A model generated the notes under the pieces. It worked only from the letters and a program-made list of their open reading frames with translations. It did no database searches and was not told the origin of the DNA. Source: an uncultured Blautia sp. (GTDB lineage Bacteria > Bacillota > Clostridia > Lachnospirales > Lachnospiraceae). From it: a DNA stretch of 19,278 nucleotides. The translations under genes were made by a program, and so were the position numbers. Where the stretch lies: NCBI GenBank assembly GCA_934402155.1, contig CAKRTP010000024.1:1-19278 (forward strand). Direction: 5' to 3'. Position 1 is the first letter of the stretch; every line of letters starts with the position of its first letter. Shown here in pieces: positions 7,048 through 13,478 of the stretch.

Positions 7048-9096
7048 ATGGGACAGAGTTTAAGAACCTTAAAGGGTGTAGGAGAGAAGACGGAGAAGCT
7101 TTTCTGGAAAGTCGGTATCTATGATACGGATGATCTTCTTCACTACTACCCGAGAAATTATGATGAGTATGAAACGCCGGTAGATATCGCAGAACTTAAG
7201 GAGGGGACGGTGCAGGCCGTCTCCGCTGCGGTATGTTCCGGCGTTTATGTTAATTCCGTGAGAGGCAGACAGATCATATCTGTGAACATAGCTGACCAGA
7301 GTGGGAAATTCTCTCTGGTCTGGTTTAATCTTCCTTATTTAAAGAAAACTCTCAAAAAAGGAAGCTGGTTTGTTTTTCGAGGAAGGATCGTACGGAAACA
7401 GGGGAAACTTGAGATGGAGCATCCGGAGATTTTTACCCCGTCGGCATATGAGGAGATCCTTCATAATCTTCAGCCTGTATATGGGCTGACAGCAGGCCTC
7501 TCCAATAAGACGGTCACCAAAATGACTGCACAGCTTCTCGGGGATCTTCCGATGCAGATTGAATATCTTCCGGAAGAACTTAAGGAACGGTGCGGACTTG
7601 CGGATATCAATTATGCCCTCAAAACGATCCACTTTCCCCCAAATAAAGAAGAACTCCTGGTTGCCAGGAAGCGTCTTGTTTTTGATGAATTTTTCCTGTT
7701 TATTCTTTCTGTGAGAAAAATGAAGCAAAAAGCAGAGGAGACGCAAAACTGTTTTCCTGTCAAAGAAACCTGGCTGACAGAAGAAGTTATGGAAAGACTT
7801 CCGTATTCACTTACCAGGGCACAGATGAATGCCTGGCACGAGATCGAGCGGGATCTTGCAGGAAGAAGGATGATGTCCCGGCTGGTTCAGGGAGATGTCG
7901 GAAGCGGCAAGACGATCCTGGCTTTCCTTGCAATGCTTCTTGTGGCAGATAATGGTTATCAGGCGGCTTTGATGGCACCGACAGAAGTTCTTGCGAGACA
8001 GCATTACGAGGGATTTCTGAAACTGATGGAGGAGCAGAAACTTTCTTTTTCTGTGGTTCTTCTGACCGGGTCGGATACTGCAAAGGAAAAACGGATCGCC
8101 TACGAACGCATCGCATCCGGGGAAGCTTCGATCATCATCGGAACACATGCGCTTATTCAGGAAAAGGTGGAGTATGCAAAGCTTGCACTGGTCATCACAG
8201 ATGAACAGCATCGCTTTGGCGTAAAACAGAGAGAAGCCCTGACAATGAGGGGAAATCCGCCGAATGTTCTGGTGATGAGTGCGACACCTATCCCACGTAC
8301 ACTTGCGATCATCCTCTATGGAGATCTTGATATTTCTGTGATTGATGAACTTCCGGCAAGACGTCTTCCGATTAAAAACTGCGTGGTAAATACTTCGTAT
8401 CGTCCTAAGGCTTATTCATTTATAGAAAAACAGATCCGCGAAGGCAGGCAGGCATATGTGATCTGCCCGATGGTGGAGGAGAGCGAGGGCATGGATGCAG
8501 AAAATGTTCTCGACTATACACAGAAACTCAAAGAAAATCTCCCGTCCGATATCAGGATCGAATATCTTCACGGCAAGATGAAACCCAAAGAAAAAAACAG
8601 TGTCATGGAAGCCTTTGCGAAAGGAGAGATCCAGGTTCTTGTATCGACAACCGTTGTGGAAGTCGGGGTCAATGTGCCGAATGCCACTGTCATGATGGTC
8701 GAAAATGCGGAGCGTTTCGGGCTGGCGCAGCTTCATCAGCTTCGTGGACGTGTGGGACGTGGAGAATATCAGTCTTACTGTATTTTTATCCAGGGAAATC
8801 AGGAACAGGTATCAAAACGTCTGGAGATCCTGAATAAATCTAATGACGGATTTTATATTGCAGGAGAGGACCTGAAGCTTCGTGGTCCCGGAGATCTGTT
8901 TGGAATCCGCCAGAGCGGAGATATGGAGTTTAAGATAGGCGATATCTACAATGACTCGGCAATCCTCAAAGAGGCCAGCGAAGCGGCAGATGAGATCCTG
9001 TGTCTGGATCCGGAACTGGATCTTGAACAGCACAGATTTCTGAAAGAACGCATGGAAAGTTATGGTCAGAGTGAGGCGGAAAACGTCTGTTTGTAA
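7048..9096 (+). CDS. recG: ATP-dependent DNA helicase RecG
   Basis: 682 residues, the normal length for a Firmicutes RecG. The N-terminal wedge/OB-fold region covers ~1-230. The helicase core shows Walker A GDVGSGKT (282-289), a DEQH box (385-388) followed by RFGVKQRE, motif III SATPIPRT (411-418), and the C-terminal helicase half with VVEVGVNVPNA and QLRGRVGRG. A TRG-type region near the end includes DLKLRGPGDLFG. RecG remodels stalled replication forks and Holliday junctions by branch migration. The ATG lies 5 bases after the fakA stop and no clear Shine-Dalgarno is seen (GAGTAGAACAG precedes it), so translation is probably coupled to fakA. Confidence 0.97.
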   Translation: MGQSLRTLKGVGEKTEKLFWKVGIYDTDDLLHYYPRNYDEYETPVDIAELKEGTVQAVSAAVCSGVYVNSVRGRQIISVNIADQSGKFSLVWFNLPYLKKTLKKGSWFVFRGRIVRKQGKLEMEHPEIFTPSAYEEILHNLQPVYGLTAGLSNKTVTKMTAQLLGDLPMQIEYLPEELKERCGLADINYALKTIHFPPNKEELLVARKRLVFDEFFLFILSVRKMKQKAEETQNCFPVKETWLTEEVMERLPYSLTRAQMNAWHEIERDLAGRRMMSRLVQGDVGSGKTILAFLAMLLVADNGYQAALMAPTEVLARQHYEGFLKLMEEQKLSFSVVLLTGSDTAKEKRIAYERIASGEASIIIGTHALIQEKVEYAKLALVITDEQHRFGVKQREALTMRGNPPNVLVMSATPIPRTLAIILYGDLDISVIDELPARRLPIKNCVVNTSYRPKAYSFIEKQIREGRQAYVICPMVEESEGMDAENVLDYTQKLKENLPSDIRIEYLHGKMKPKEKNSVMEAFAKGEIQVLVSTTVVEVGVNVPNATVMMVENAERFGLAQLHQLRGRVGRGEYQSYCIFIQGNQEQVSKRLEILNKSNDGFYIAGEDLKLRGPGDLFGIRQSGDMEFKIGDIYNDSAILKEASEAADEILCLDPELDLEQHRFLKERMESYGQSEAENVCL

Positions 9097-9104
9097 AAGA
9101 AAAC

Positions 9105-9133
9105 TTGCAAAACTGACGGAAACGTGCTATTTT
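9105..9133 (+). promoter_or_regulatory. Candidate sigma-A promoter for the histone-like gene
   Basis: TTGCAA (9105-9110), a 17-bp spacer and TATTTT (9128-9133, 4 of 6 matches). It lies in the 78-base gap after recG, ahead of a strong AAGGAGG (9163-9169) at 9165-9169 core. The -10 is imperfect; read-through from recG is the alternative. Confidence 0.5.
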
Positions 9134-9174
9134 AGTACGGTAAAATATTTTTTTCACCTTGTAAGGAGGCTATT

Positions 9175-9666
9175 ATGGCTACAAGAACAACGACAAAAAA
9201 AGCAGAACCTAAGACAACTACTGCACAGAAGGCTATCGAAAAAGAGGCTCCTGCAAAGCTCGCTGCAGAACCGGAGACAAAAGAGCCGGTCAAAGCAACA
9301 GTAACCGAGAAAGCAGCTGTAGAAACAGATGTAAAAGAACCTGTAAAGAAAACAACCAGAAAGAGAACTACAGCTAAAAAGACGACTGAAGAGAAAACGA
9401 CTGAAAAGAAAACTGCTGCGAAGAAAACAACTACAAGAAAACCATCAGCTAAAAAAGCAGCTGAGGTAAACACTGAGGTATTTGTACAGTGGCTTGGCAA
9501 AGAGATATATGCAAAAGATGTTGTGGAAAGTATCAAGAAGATCTGGACAGAAGAGATGGGCAGAAAAGAATCAGAACTTGAAGATTTAAAGGTATATATC
9601 AAACCGGAAGACAATGGTGCACACTATGTCATCAATGGCGATATTACAGGATTTCTTGGATTATAA
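9175..9666 (+). CDS. Histone-H1-like basic protein with C-terminal DUF6465-type domain
   Basis: 163 residues in two parts. Residues 1-~98 are low complexity, made almost only of Lys, Ala, Thr, Glu and Val with many TTKK/AAKKTT blocks, like eukaryotic H1 tails and bacterial HU/Hc1-type tails. Residues ~99-163 are a compact acidic-hydrophobic domain ([15 protein letters not shown]...[14 protein letters not shown]) that resembles, from memory, the DUF6465 family of Lachnospiraceae. There is no signal peptide or transmembrane segment. I infer a cytoplasmic nucleic-acid-binding protein; the function of the C-terminal domain is not known to me. A consensus ribosome binding site, its own promoter and a strong terminator suggest an abundant monocistronic product. 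Confidence 0.85.
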   Translation: MATRTTTKKAEPKTTTAQKAIEKEAPAKLAAEPETKEPVKATVTEKAAVETDVKEPVKKTTRKRTTAKKTTEEKTTEKKTAAKKTTTRKPSAKKAAEVNTEVFVQWLGKEIYAKDVVESIKKIWTEEMGRKESELEDLKVYIKPEDNGAHYVINGDITGFLGL

Positions 9667-9674
9667 GAAAGACA

Positions 9675-9707
9675 AAAGCTCAGATGATTGGTTCATCTGA
9701 GCTTTTT
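9675..9707 (+). terminator. Strong terminator between convergent genes, probably bidirectional
   Basis: A perfect 13-bp stem, AAAGCTCAGATGA (9675-9687) with TCATCTGAGCTTT (9693-9705), has a 5-nt loop and a TTTTT run to 9707. On the minus strand the same stem is followed by TTTTGTCTTTC, so it could also end the spore protein transcript arriving from the right. Confidence 0.93.
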
Positions 9708-9777
9708 AACCAAATAAACTGCAAATCAGTTACTTGGTTATGAGCAGGCAGCGAAGTGGACTTCGAATATCTGCCTG
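9708..9777. other. Two further hairpins between terminator and spore protein gene
   Basis: Hairpin A pairs AACCAAATAAACTG (9708-9721) with CAGTTACTTGGTT (9727-9739), with a small internal loop. Hairpin B has an outer stem CAGGCAG/CTGCCTG (9745-9751, 9771-9777) stacked directly on CGAAG/CTTCG with a TGGA loop (9752-9765). Neither is followed by a T-run on either strand. Read on the minus strand they form a folded 3' untranslated region for the spore protein mRNA ahead of the terminator. Confidence 0.6.
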
Positions 9778-9806
9778 ACGCATGTCCGGTCTAGGAGCAG
9801 CAGAGA

Positions 9807-10043
9807 TTAGTACTGTCCGCCTGAAGTGCTCTGGCTTCCGGAAGACATCTGTCTTTCCTGCTGTTCGATCATTTTTTTGACCATATAGCCGCCTACAGAT
9901 CCATTCTGTTTAGAGGTAAGATTTCCATTGTATCCATCAGTGAGCGGCACACCAAGTTCATTTGCTACTTCAAATTTAAAACGATCCAGGGCTCCTTTTG
10001 CTTCTGGTACAACTGCTTTGTTAGAAGAAGTGTTGTTTGACAT
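9807..10043 (-). CDS. Alpha/beta-type small acid-soluble spore protein
   Basis: 78 residues, typical of alpha/beta SASP. It contains the germination protease region FKFEVANELGV (residues ~22-32) and the conserved C-terminal DNA-binding block GSVGGYMVKKMIEQQE (~48-63), with Ser/Gly/Gln-rich flanks. These proteins coat spore DNA in an A-like form and protect it from UV and heat, then are degraded by Gpr at germination. AAGGAGG (10053-10059 on the plus strand, complemented) sits 9 bases before the ATG. Expression is expected in the forespore under sigma G. It shows that the organism belongs to a spore-forming lineage. Confidence 0.96.
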   Translation of the reverse strand: MSNNTSSNKAVVPEAKGALDRFKFEVANELGVPLTDGYNGNLTSKQNGSVGGYMVKKMIEQQERQMSSGSQSTSGGQY

Positions 10044-10086
10044 AGTTCATTTCCTCCTTGGTTGTTTTGTGTTTGTGTTACGATGC

Positions 10087-10115
10087 TAGTATATGAATTT
10101 GCTGAAATAATACAC
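10087..10115 (-). promoter_or_regulatory. Candidate sigma-G promoter for the spore protein gene
   Basis: Read on the minus strand: GTGTA (10115-10111), a 17-bp spacer and TATACTA (10093-10087). These match the sigma-G pattern (GYATA / CATAMTA) at 4 of 5 and 6 of 7 positions, and the -10 ends 43 bases before the ATG. The match is imperfect; the call rests partly on the known regulation of the family. Confidence 0.4.
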
Positions 10116-10193
10116 TGGAAGTTAACGTATAATCTGCCAGAAAAATGAAAATATTAACTTTCTATGAATAATGTATATATTTCAAAGAAATAA

Positions 10194-10222
10194 TTGCACT
10201 TTTTTTAGCAACTTGCTATAAT
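10194..10222 (+). promoter_or_regulatory. Strong extended -10 promoter for mgsA-rsmD-coaD
   Basis: TTGCAC (10194-10199), a 17-bp spacer and TATAAT (10217-10222) with TGC just upstream (extended -10). Transcription would start near 10229, leaving a ~60-base leader before mgsA. The rest of the 246-base gap back to the spore protein gene is AT-rich, with no other feature seen. Confidence 0.85.
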
Positions 10223-10289
10223 AATTAAGATGAGTTTCATAATTAACTAAAAAACCAGTAATGTATTGGTGAAAATGGAGAGATGAACG

Positions 10290-10685
10290 ATGAATTTAGG
10301 AATCATTGCACACAACAGCAAAAAGGTACTTATCGAAGATTTCTGTATCGCCTATAAGAATATTCTCGCCAAGCATGAGGTTTATGCTACCGGAACAACC
10401 GGAAGAAGAATTGAAGAAGCCACAAACCTTCATGTGCATAAGTTTCTTGCAGGAAGTATAGGCGGAGACAAGCAGTTTATGGAAATGGTAGAGAGACAGG
10501 ATCTTGATATGGTCATCCTGTTTTACAATCCGGTCATGGTCGACCCGAAGGAACCGGACATTCACTCTATCGTTATGAGATGTGATCAATATAATATACC
10601 GGTTGCTACGAATATCGCAACAGCAGAACTTCTGATTCTCGGACTTGCCCGCGGCGACCTGGATTGGAGACTGAATCTGAAATGA
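10290..10685 (+). CDS. mgsA: Methylglyoxal synthase, variant active site
   Basis: 131 residues, close to the B. subtilis enzyme in length. It should convert dihydroxyacetone phosphate to methylglyoxal and phosphate. Seen: AHNSKK with His8, phosphate-binding ATGTTGR (33-39), GSIGGDKQ with Asp60 (equivalent to catalytic Asp71 of the E. coli enzyme), DPKEPDI with Asp90 (equivalent to Asp101) and NIPVATNIATAE. The usual PHxPD histidine (E. coli His98) is replaced by Lys87, and GPLGGDQQ is altered to GSIGGDKQ. GGAG (10277-10280) lies 9 bases before the ATG. It leads an operon and its stop overlaps the rsmD start. The fold assignment is secure; full activity is less certain because of the substitution. 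Confidence 0.92.
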   Translation: MNLGIIAHNSKKVLIEDFCIAYKNILAKHEVYATGTTGRRIEEATNLHVHKFLAGSIGGDKQFMEMVERQDLDMVILFYNPVMVDPKEPDIHSIVMRCDQYNIPVATNIATAELLILGLARGDLDWRLNLK

Positions 10686-11236
10686 GAGTAATAGCTGGAA
10701 AAGCCAGACGTCTTTCTCTTAAGACGGTACCTGGCATGGAAACAAGACCAACTACTGACAGAATCAAAGAAACACTGTTTAATATTCTGCAGCCTTATAT
10801 TCCGGACTGTAGTTTTCTGGATCTTTTTAGCGGAAGCGGCGCAATTGGAATCGAGGCACTCAGCAGAGGTGCAGAGCATGCAGCTTTTGTTGAGAAAAAT
10901 CCCAAGGCATGTGCCTGCATTCGGGAAAATCTTGCATTTACAAAACTGGACGAACATGGTAAACTTCTGAACATGGATGTATTGCAGGCTCTCCGTTCTA
11001 TGGAAGGACAGGCAGCATTCGATTGTATTTTTATGGACCCTCCGTACGGCAATGATCTGGAGAGACAGGTACTTGAGTATCTCAGGGACAGTTCACTTGC
11101 GGATGAGAATACGCTGATCGTTATAGAGGCAGATCTTCATACGGATTTCTCTTATGTCAGAGAACTTGGTTATGAACTGAGCCGTTCCAAAGAATACAAG
11201 ACAAATAAGCATATTTTTTTGCATAAAGGAAAGTGA
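10682..11236 (+). CDS. rsmD: 16S rRNA (guanine966-N2)-methyltransferase RsmD
   Basis: 184 residues. It methylates G966 of 16S rRNA (E. coli numbering) using S-adenosylmethionine. Seen: the start MRVIAGKARRLSLKT, then TRPTTDRIKETLFNIL, SAM-binding motif I FLDLFSGSGAIGIEA (~44-58) and the catalytic FMDPPYG motif (DPPY). I chose the ATG at 10682 because it overlaps the mgsA stop as ATGA and gives the family's normal N-terminus; an in-frame TTG at 10664 would add six residues inside mgsA. It is the ylbH position of the B. subtilis ylbH-coaD-ylbJ order. Confidence 0.95.
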   Translation: MRVIAGKARRLSLKTVPGMETRPTTDRIKETLFNILQPYIPDCSFLDLFSGSGAIGIEALSRGAEHAAFVEKNPKACACIRENLAFTKLDEHGKLLNMDVLQALRSMEGQAAFDCIFMDPPYGNDLERQVLEYLRDSSLADENTLIVIEADLHTDFSYVRELGYELSRSKEYKTNKHIFLHKGK

Positions 11237-11245
11237 GAATACCTT

Positions 11246-11737
11246 ATGGTAACAGCTGTTTATCCGGGAAGTTTTGATCCGGCGACCTATGGTCATCTGG
11301 ATGTCATCAGGAGAGCAAGCGTCTCTTTTGACAGAGTTGTAGTCGGGGTTTTGCAGAATTCTGCAAAAAGTCCGTTGTTTTCTGTGGAAGAACGTGTTAA
11401 TATATTAGAAAAGGCGACCAGAGATATCCCAAATGTGATCATTAAGCCATTTGATGGACTTTCTGTGAACTTTGCCAGAGAGAATCAAGCTCAGGTCATT
11501 GTACGTGGGCTTCGTGCGGTTACAGATTTTGAGTACGAACTTCAGATGGCTCAGACGAACCGTGTTCTGGCTCCAGATGTAGATACCGTATTCCTGACAA
11601 CGAGTCTGGAGTATGCTTATGTGAGCTCCACTATTATGAAGGAAGTTGCCCGATTTGGCGGAGACCTCTCAAGCTTTGCACCGGCAGAGATCATTCAGGA
11701 ATTACGCCTGAAATTACAGGAAAAAGAGAGAAAATAA
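11246..11737 (+). CDS. coaD: Phosphopantetheine adenylyltransferase
   Basis: 163 residues, normal length. It transfers AMP from ATP to 4'-phosphopantetheine, the penultimate step of coenzyme A synthesis. Seen: [11 protein letters not shown] with the TxGH motif (Thr14, His17), Lys41 in the SAKSPLFS loop, [13 protein letters not shown] (87-98 region) and the VSSTIMKE motif (126-133). The start lies 9 bases after rsmD with only a weak ribosome binding site (AGTGAG), consistent with coupling inside the operon. Confidence 0.97.
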   Translation: MVTAVYPGSFDPATYGHLDVIRRASVSFDRVVVGVLQNSAKSPLFSVEERVNILEKATRDIPNVIIKPFDGLSVNFARENQAQVIVRGLRAVTDFEYELQMAQTNRVLAPDVDTVFLTTSLEYAYVSSTIMKEVARFGGDLSSFAPAEIIQELRLKLQEKERK

Positions 11738-11751
11738 GGAGAGTATATACT

Positions 11752-12387
11752 ATGAGCAGCAGAATTGAACAGCTTATCGATGAGATCGATGAATTTATAG
11801 ACGGCTGTAAATTTCAGCCTTTATCCGCAACCAAGATCGTTGTAAACAAAGAAGAAATGGAAGAGTACCTGAGAGAGCTTCGTCTCAAGACTCCGGATGA
11901 GATCAAGAGATATCAGAAGATCATCAGCAACAAGGATGCGATTCTTGAAGATGCACAGGCCAAAGCAGATGCTCTGATTGCAGATGCACAGACCAAGGCA
12001 CAGGAACTTGTTACACAGCATGAGATCATGCAGAAGGCATATGCACAGGCAAACGAGACCATCAATGCTGCCAACAAACAGGCACAGGAGATTCTGGATT
12101 CAGCTACACAGGATGCAAACAGCATTCGCCTGAGTGCGATCACATATACAGATGACATGATGGCCAATATCGGATCTGTCCTGAACCAGACTCTGGAGGA
12201 TGCAGGCGGTAAATACAAGACCTTTATCGACTCTCTGCAGAGCTGCCTGGAAGTTGTAAATCACAACCGTCAGGAGCTTGCACCTCAGACAGCACAGGCA
12301 GCAGCTATCACAGGATCTTATCATGAAGAGCCGGTCAGAGAAGCTGAGGATGAAAGCAATCTTTTAGATGACCTTGGTGACGAATAA
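11752..12387 (+). CDS. Coiled-coil protein of the coaD operon (DivIVA-like / V-ATPase subunit H-like)
   Basis: 211 residues. A short N-terminal segment (KFQPLSATKIVVNKEEM) is followed by a long helical region, ~40-130, rich in Ala, Gln, Glu and Lys with repeated DAQAKADALI/DAQTKAQEL blocks that predict a coiled coil. A less repetitive region (~130-185) and a very acidic tail (ESNLLDDLGDE) follow. There is no signal peptide or transmembrane segment. Such proteins are often labelled 'vacuolar H+-ATPase subunit H' or DivIVA-like because of the coiled coil alone, which is not evidence of an ATPase. AAGGAG (11736-11741) lies 10 bases before the ATG. The last 24 bases overlap the 3' end of ylbJ on the other strand. 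The function is unknown to me; a structural or division-related role is only an inference. Confidence 0.85.
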   Translation: MSSRIEQLIDEIDEFIDGCKFQPLSATKIVVNKEEMEEYLRELRLKTPDEIKRYQKIISNKDAILEDAQAKADALIADAQTKAQELVTQHEIMQKAYAQANETINAANKQAQEILDSATQDANSIRLSAITYTDDMMANIGSVLNQTLEDAGGKYKTFIDSLQSCLEVVNHNRQELAPQTAQAAAITGSYHEEPVREAEDESNLLDDLGDE

Positions 12388-13296
12388 ATAAAGAACCATG
12401 ACGATCAGTGCATTCAGGAGTTTGGATGCGAGATAGGGGATCATGGATAGCTTTTCGGTCACGAGACTTCGGGTCTGCGCAGTGACACAGGCTCCGCCGA
12501 GAACAACTGTGACAAGTGCACAGAGATATTTGATATCTGTGTCCAGGTCAGAGAGTGAGAGTTGATGGAGTCCGGTTGTCATTTCCAGGAGACAGAACAA
12601 CAGATGCGAGAGTATTGTCTGATTTTTCCAGAAGTGGCGGATACAGGCATTCAGGATCGAGAACATCAGGATATATCCACCAAGTTTGGTGATCGTTTCA
12701 AAACCGTTCATAATGGAGGCATCCAGTACAGCTTCGGGAGAGCTGGGGGAGGATGTCTCTTTTTTTGTATCCGATATTTCTGATGAAGTATTTTTTCGAA
12801 AATACCACAGGCGCATCAGAGTCATTGTGAGCCAGGCAGAAATCAGCAGAAGCCCAAAGACTTTGAAAGCAGGAATCTGATCGTTCATACAGGTATGTAT
12901 CAGGTAGGAACTGATGAAGACAGGACTGGCATGATTAGTGAAGGTAAGAAGGTATTGTGCTTCCCTGCGGCTGATCTTCTGGCTGGTATAGAGATCAGAA
13001 GTAAGCTTTGCTCCCATTGGATAACCACAGAGAAGCCCAAAGAGGAGTGCACAGGCACCGGCAGATGAAATGCCGAATATTTTTTGCCAGAATGGTTCCA
13101 GTGAAGCCGGAAGATAAGCTGTACAGTCTGTCCGGATCAGGATGCCGGTCAGTATCATAAAGGGAAGCAGTGTCGGGAGCAGGATATTAAGCCAGAGACG
13201 CATTCCTTCCTGTGCGGAAAGGAGAGCTTCCTGCGGAAAGAACAACAGGAAAAAAATCAGCAGAATACTTATGATTGTATAAAAGATTTTTTTCAT
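12364..13296 (-). CDS. ylbJ: Sporulation integral membrane protein YlbJ
   Basis: 310 residues with about eight hydrophobic segments and the Gate/nucleoside-recognition signature LLCGYPMGAK, followed by SRREAQYLLTFTNHASPVF; a charged loop with Ser/Thr/Glu lies near the middle. In B. subtilis, YlbJ is made in the mother cell under sigma E and is needed for heat-resistant spores. I chose the ATG at 13296 because its downstream sequence starts like a membrane protein (MKKIFYTIISILL) and because a sigma-E-like promoter lies at 13349-13377. The frame stays open to 13566, but that extension crosses this promoter and the start of pepD. No Shine-Dalgarno precedes the ATG. The protein is shorter than B. 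subtilis YlbJ (about 400 residues, from memory). Its position beside rsmD-coaD supports the name, although here it is inverted. Confidence 0.85.
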   Translation of the reverse strand: MKKIFYTIISILLIFFLLFFPQEALLSAQEGMRLWLNILLPTLLPFMILTGILIRTDCTAYLPASLEPFWQKIFGISSAGACALLFGLLCGYPMGAKLTSDLYTSQKISRREAQYLLTFTNHASPVFISSYLIHTCMNDQIPAFKVFGLLLISAWLTMTLMRLWYFRKNTSSEISDTKKETSSPSSPEAVLDASIMNGFETITKLGGYILMFSILNACIRHFWKNQTILSHLLFCLLEMTTGLHQLSLSDLDTDIKYLCALVTVVLGGACVTAQTRSLVTEKLSMIPYLASKLLNALIVMVLYLFVTKVI

Positions 13297-13307
13297 AAAA
13301 AATTTAC

Positions 13308-13348
13308 AGCTGCTGCAGACAGGAATGAGCAGCAGAGCTTTTTCTTTT
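13308..13348 (+). terminator. Hairpin with T-run facing pepD; also the ylbJ 5' leader hairpin
   Basis: AGCTGCTGC (13308-13316) pairs with GCAGCAGAGCT (13329-13339) with a 2-nt bulge, and the plus strand then reads TTTTTCTTTT to 13348. It could stop antisense transcription coming through ylbJ before the pepD promoter. On the minus strand the same stem lies in the ylbJ leader and is followed after 5 bases by TTTTTT and the ATG, so an attenuator or translation-control role is also possible. Confidence 0.5.
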
Positions 13349-13377
13349 ACTATATGAAATAAAACAGGCAAATATGA
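13349..13377 (-). promoter_or_regulatory. Sigma-E-type promoter of ylbJ
   Basis: Read on the minus strand: TCATATT (13377-13371), a 14-bp spacer and CATATAGT (13356-13349). This fits the B. subtilis sigma-E pattern (KMATATT, 14-15 bp, CATAYAHT) except for one base in the -10. It lies 53 bases upstream of the chosen ylbJ ATG, and B. subtilis ylbJ belongs to the sigma-E regulon. Confidence 0.7.
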
Positions 13378-13396
13378 GGAAAAAATCCGGAACCCC

Positions 13397-13425
13397 TTGA
13401 AATAAAAAAGGTTTACGGGTAAAAT
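13397..13425 (+). promoter_or_regulatory. Sigma-A promoter of pepD
   Basis: TTGAAA (13397-13402), a 17-bp spacer and TAAAAT (13420-13425). Transcription would start near 13432. The ylbJ sigma-E promoter lies back to back with it, only 19 bases away. Confidence 0.75.
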
Positions 13426-13439
13426 AAATGCTAATCTTC

Positions 13440-13451
13440 TGCATATATGCA
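13440..13451. promoter_or_regulatory. 12-bp palindrome at the pepD transcription start
   Basis: TGCATATATGCA is a perfect palindrome just downstream of the expected start site. It sits inside a wider CTGCA...TGCAG inverted pair (13439-13457). It could be an operator or a short leader hairpin; no regulator can be named from this. Confidence 0.35.
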
Positions 13452-13478
13452 ATGCAGTGAGAATGGAGGAAATTAGAA

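Noticed and set aside
9132..9614. Val/Phe/Ser-rich minus-strand frame that looks like a membrane protein
   Set aside because: It is the complement of the Lys/Thr/Ala-rich histone-like tail; the hydrophobicity is a by-product of that composition.
10664..10681. TTG at 10664 as the rsmD start
   Set aside because: It lies within mgsA and adds residues not typical of RsmD. The ATG at 10682 overlaps the mgsA stop as ATGA and gives the normal N-terminus.
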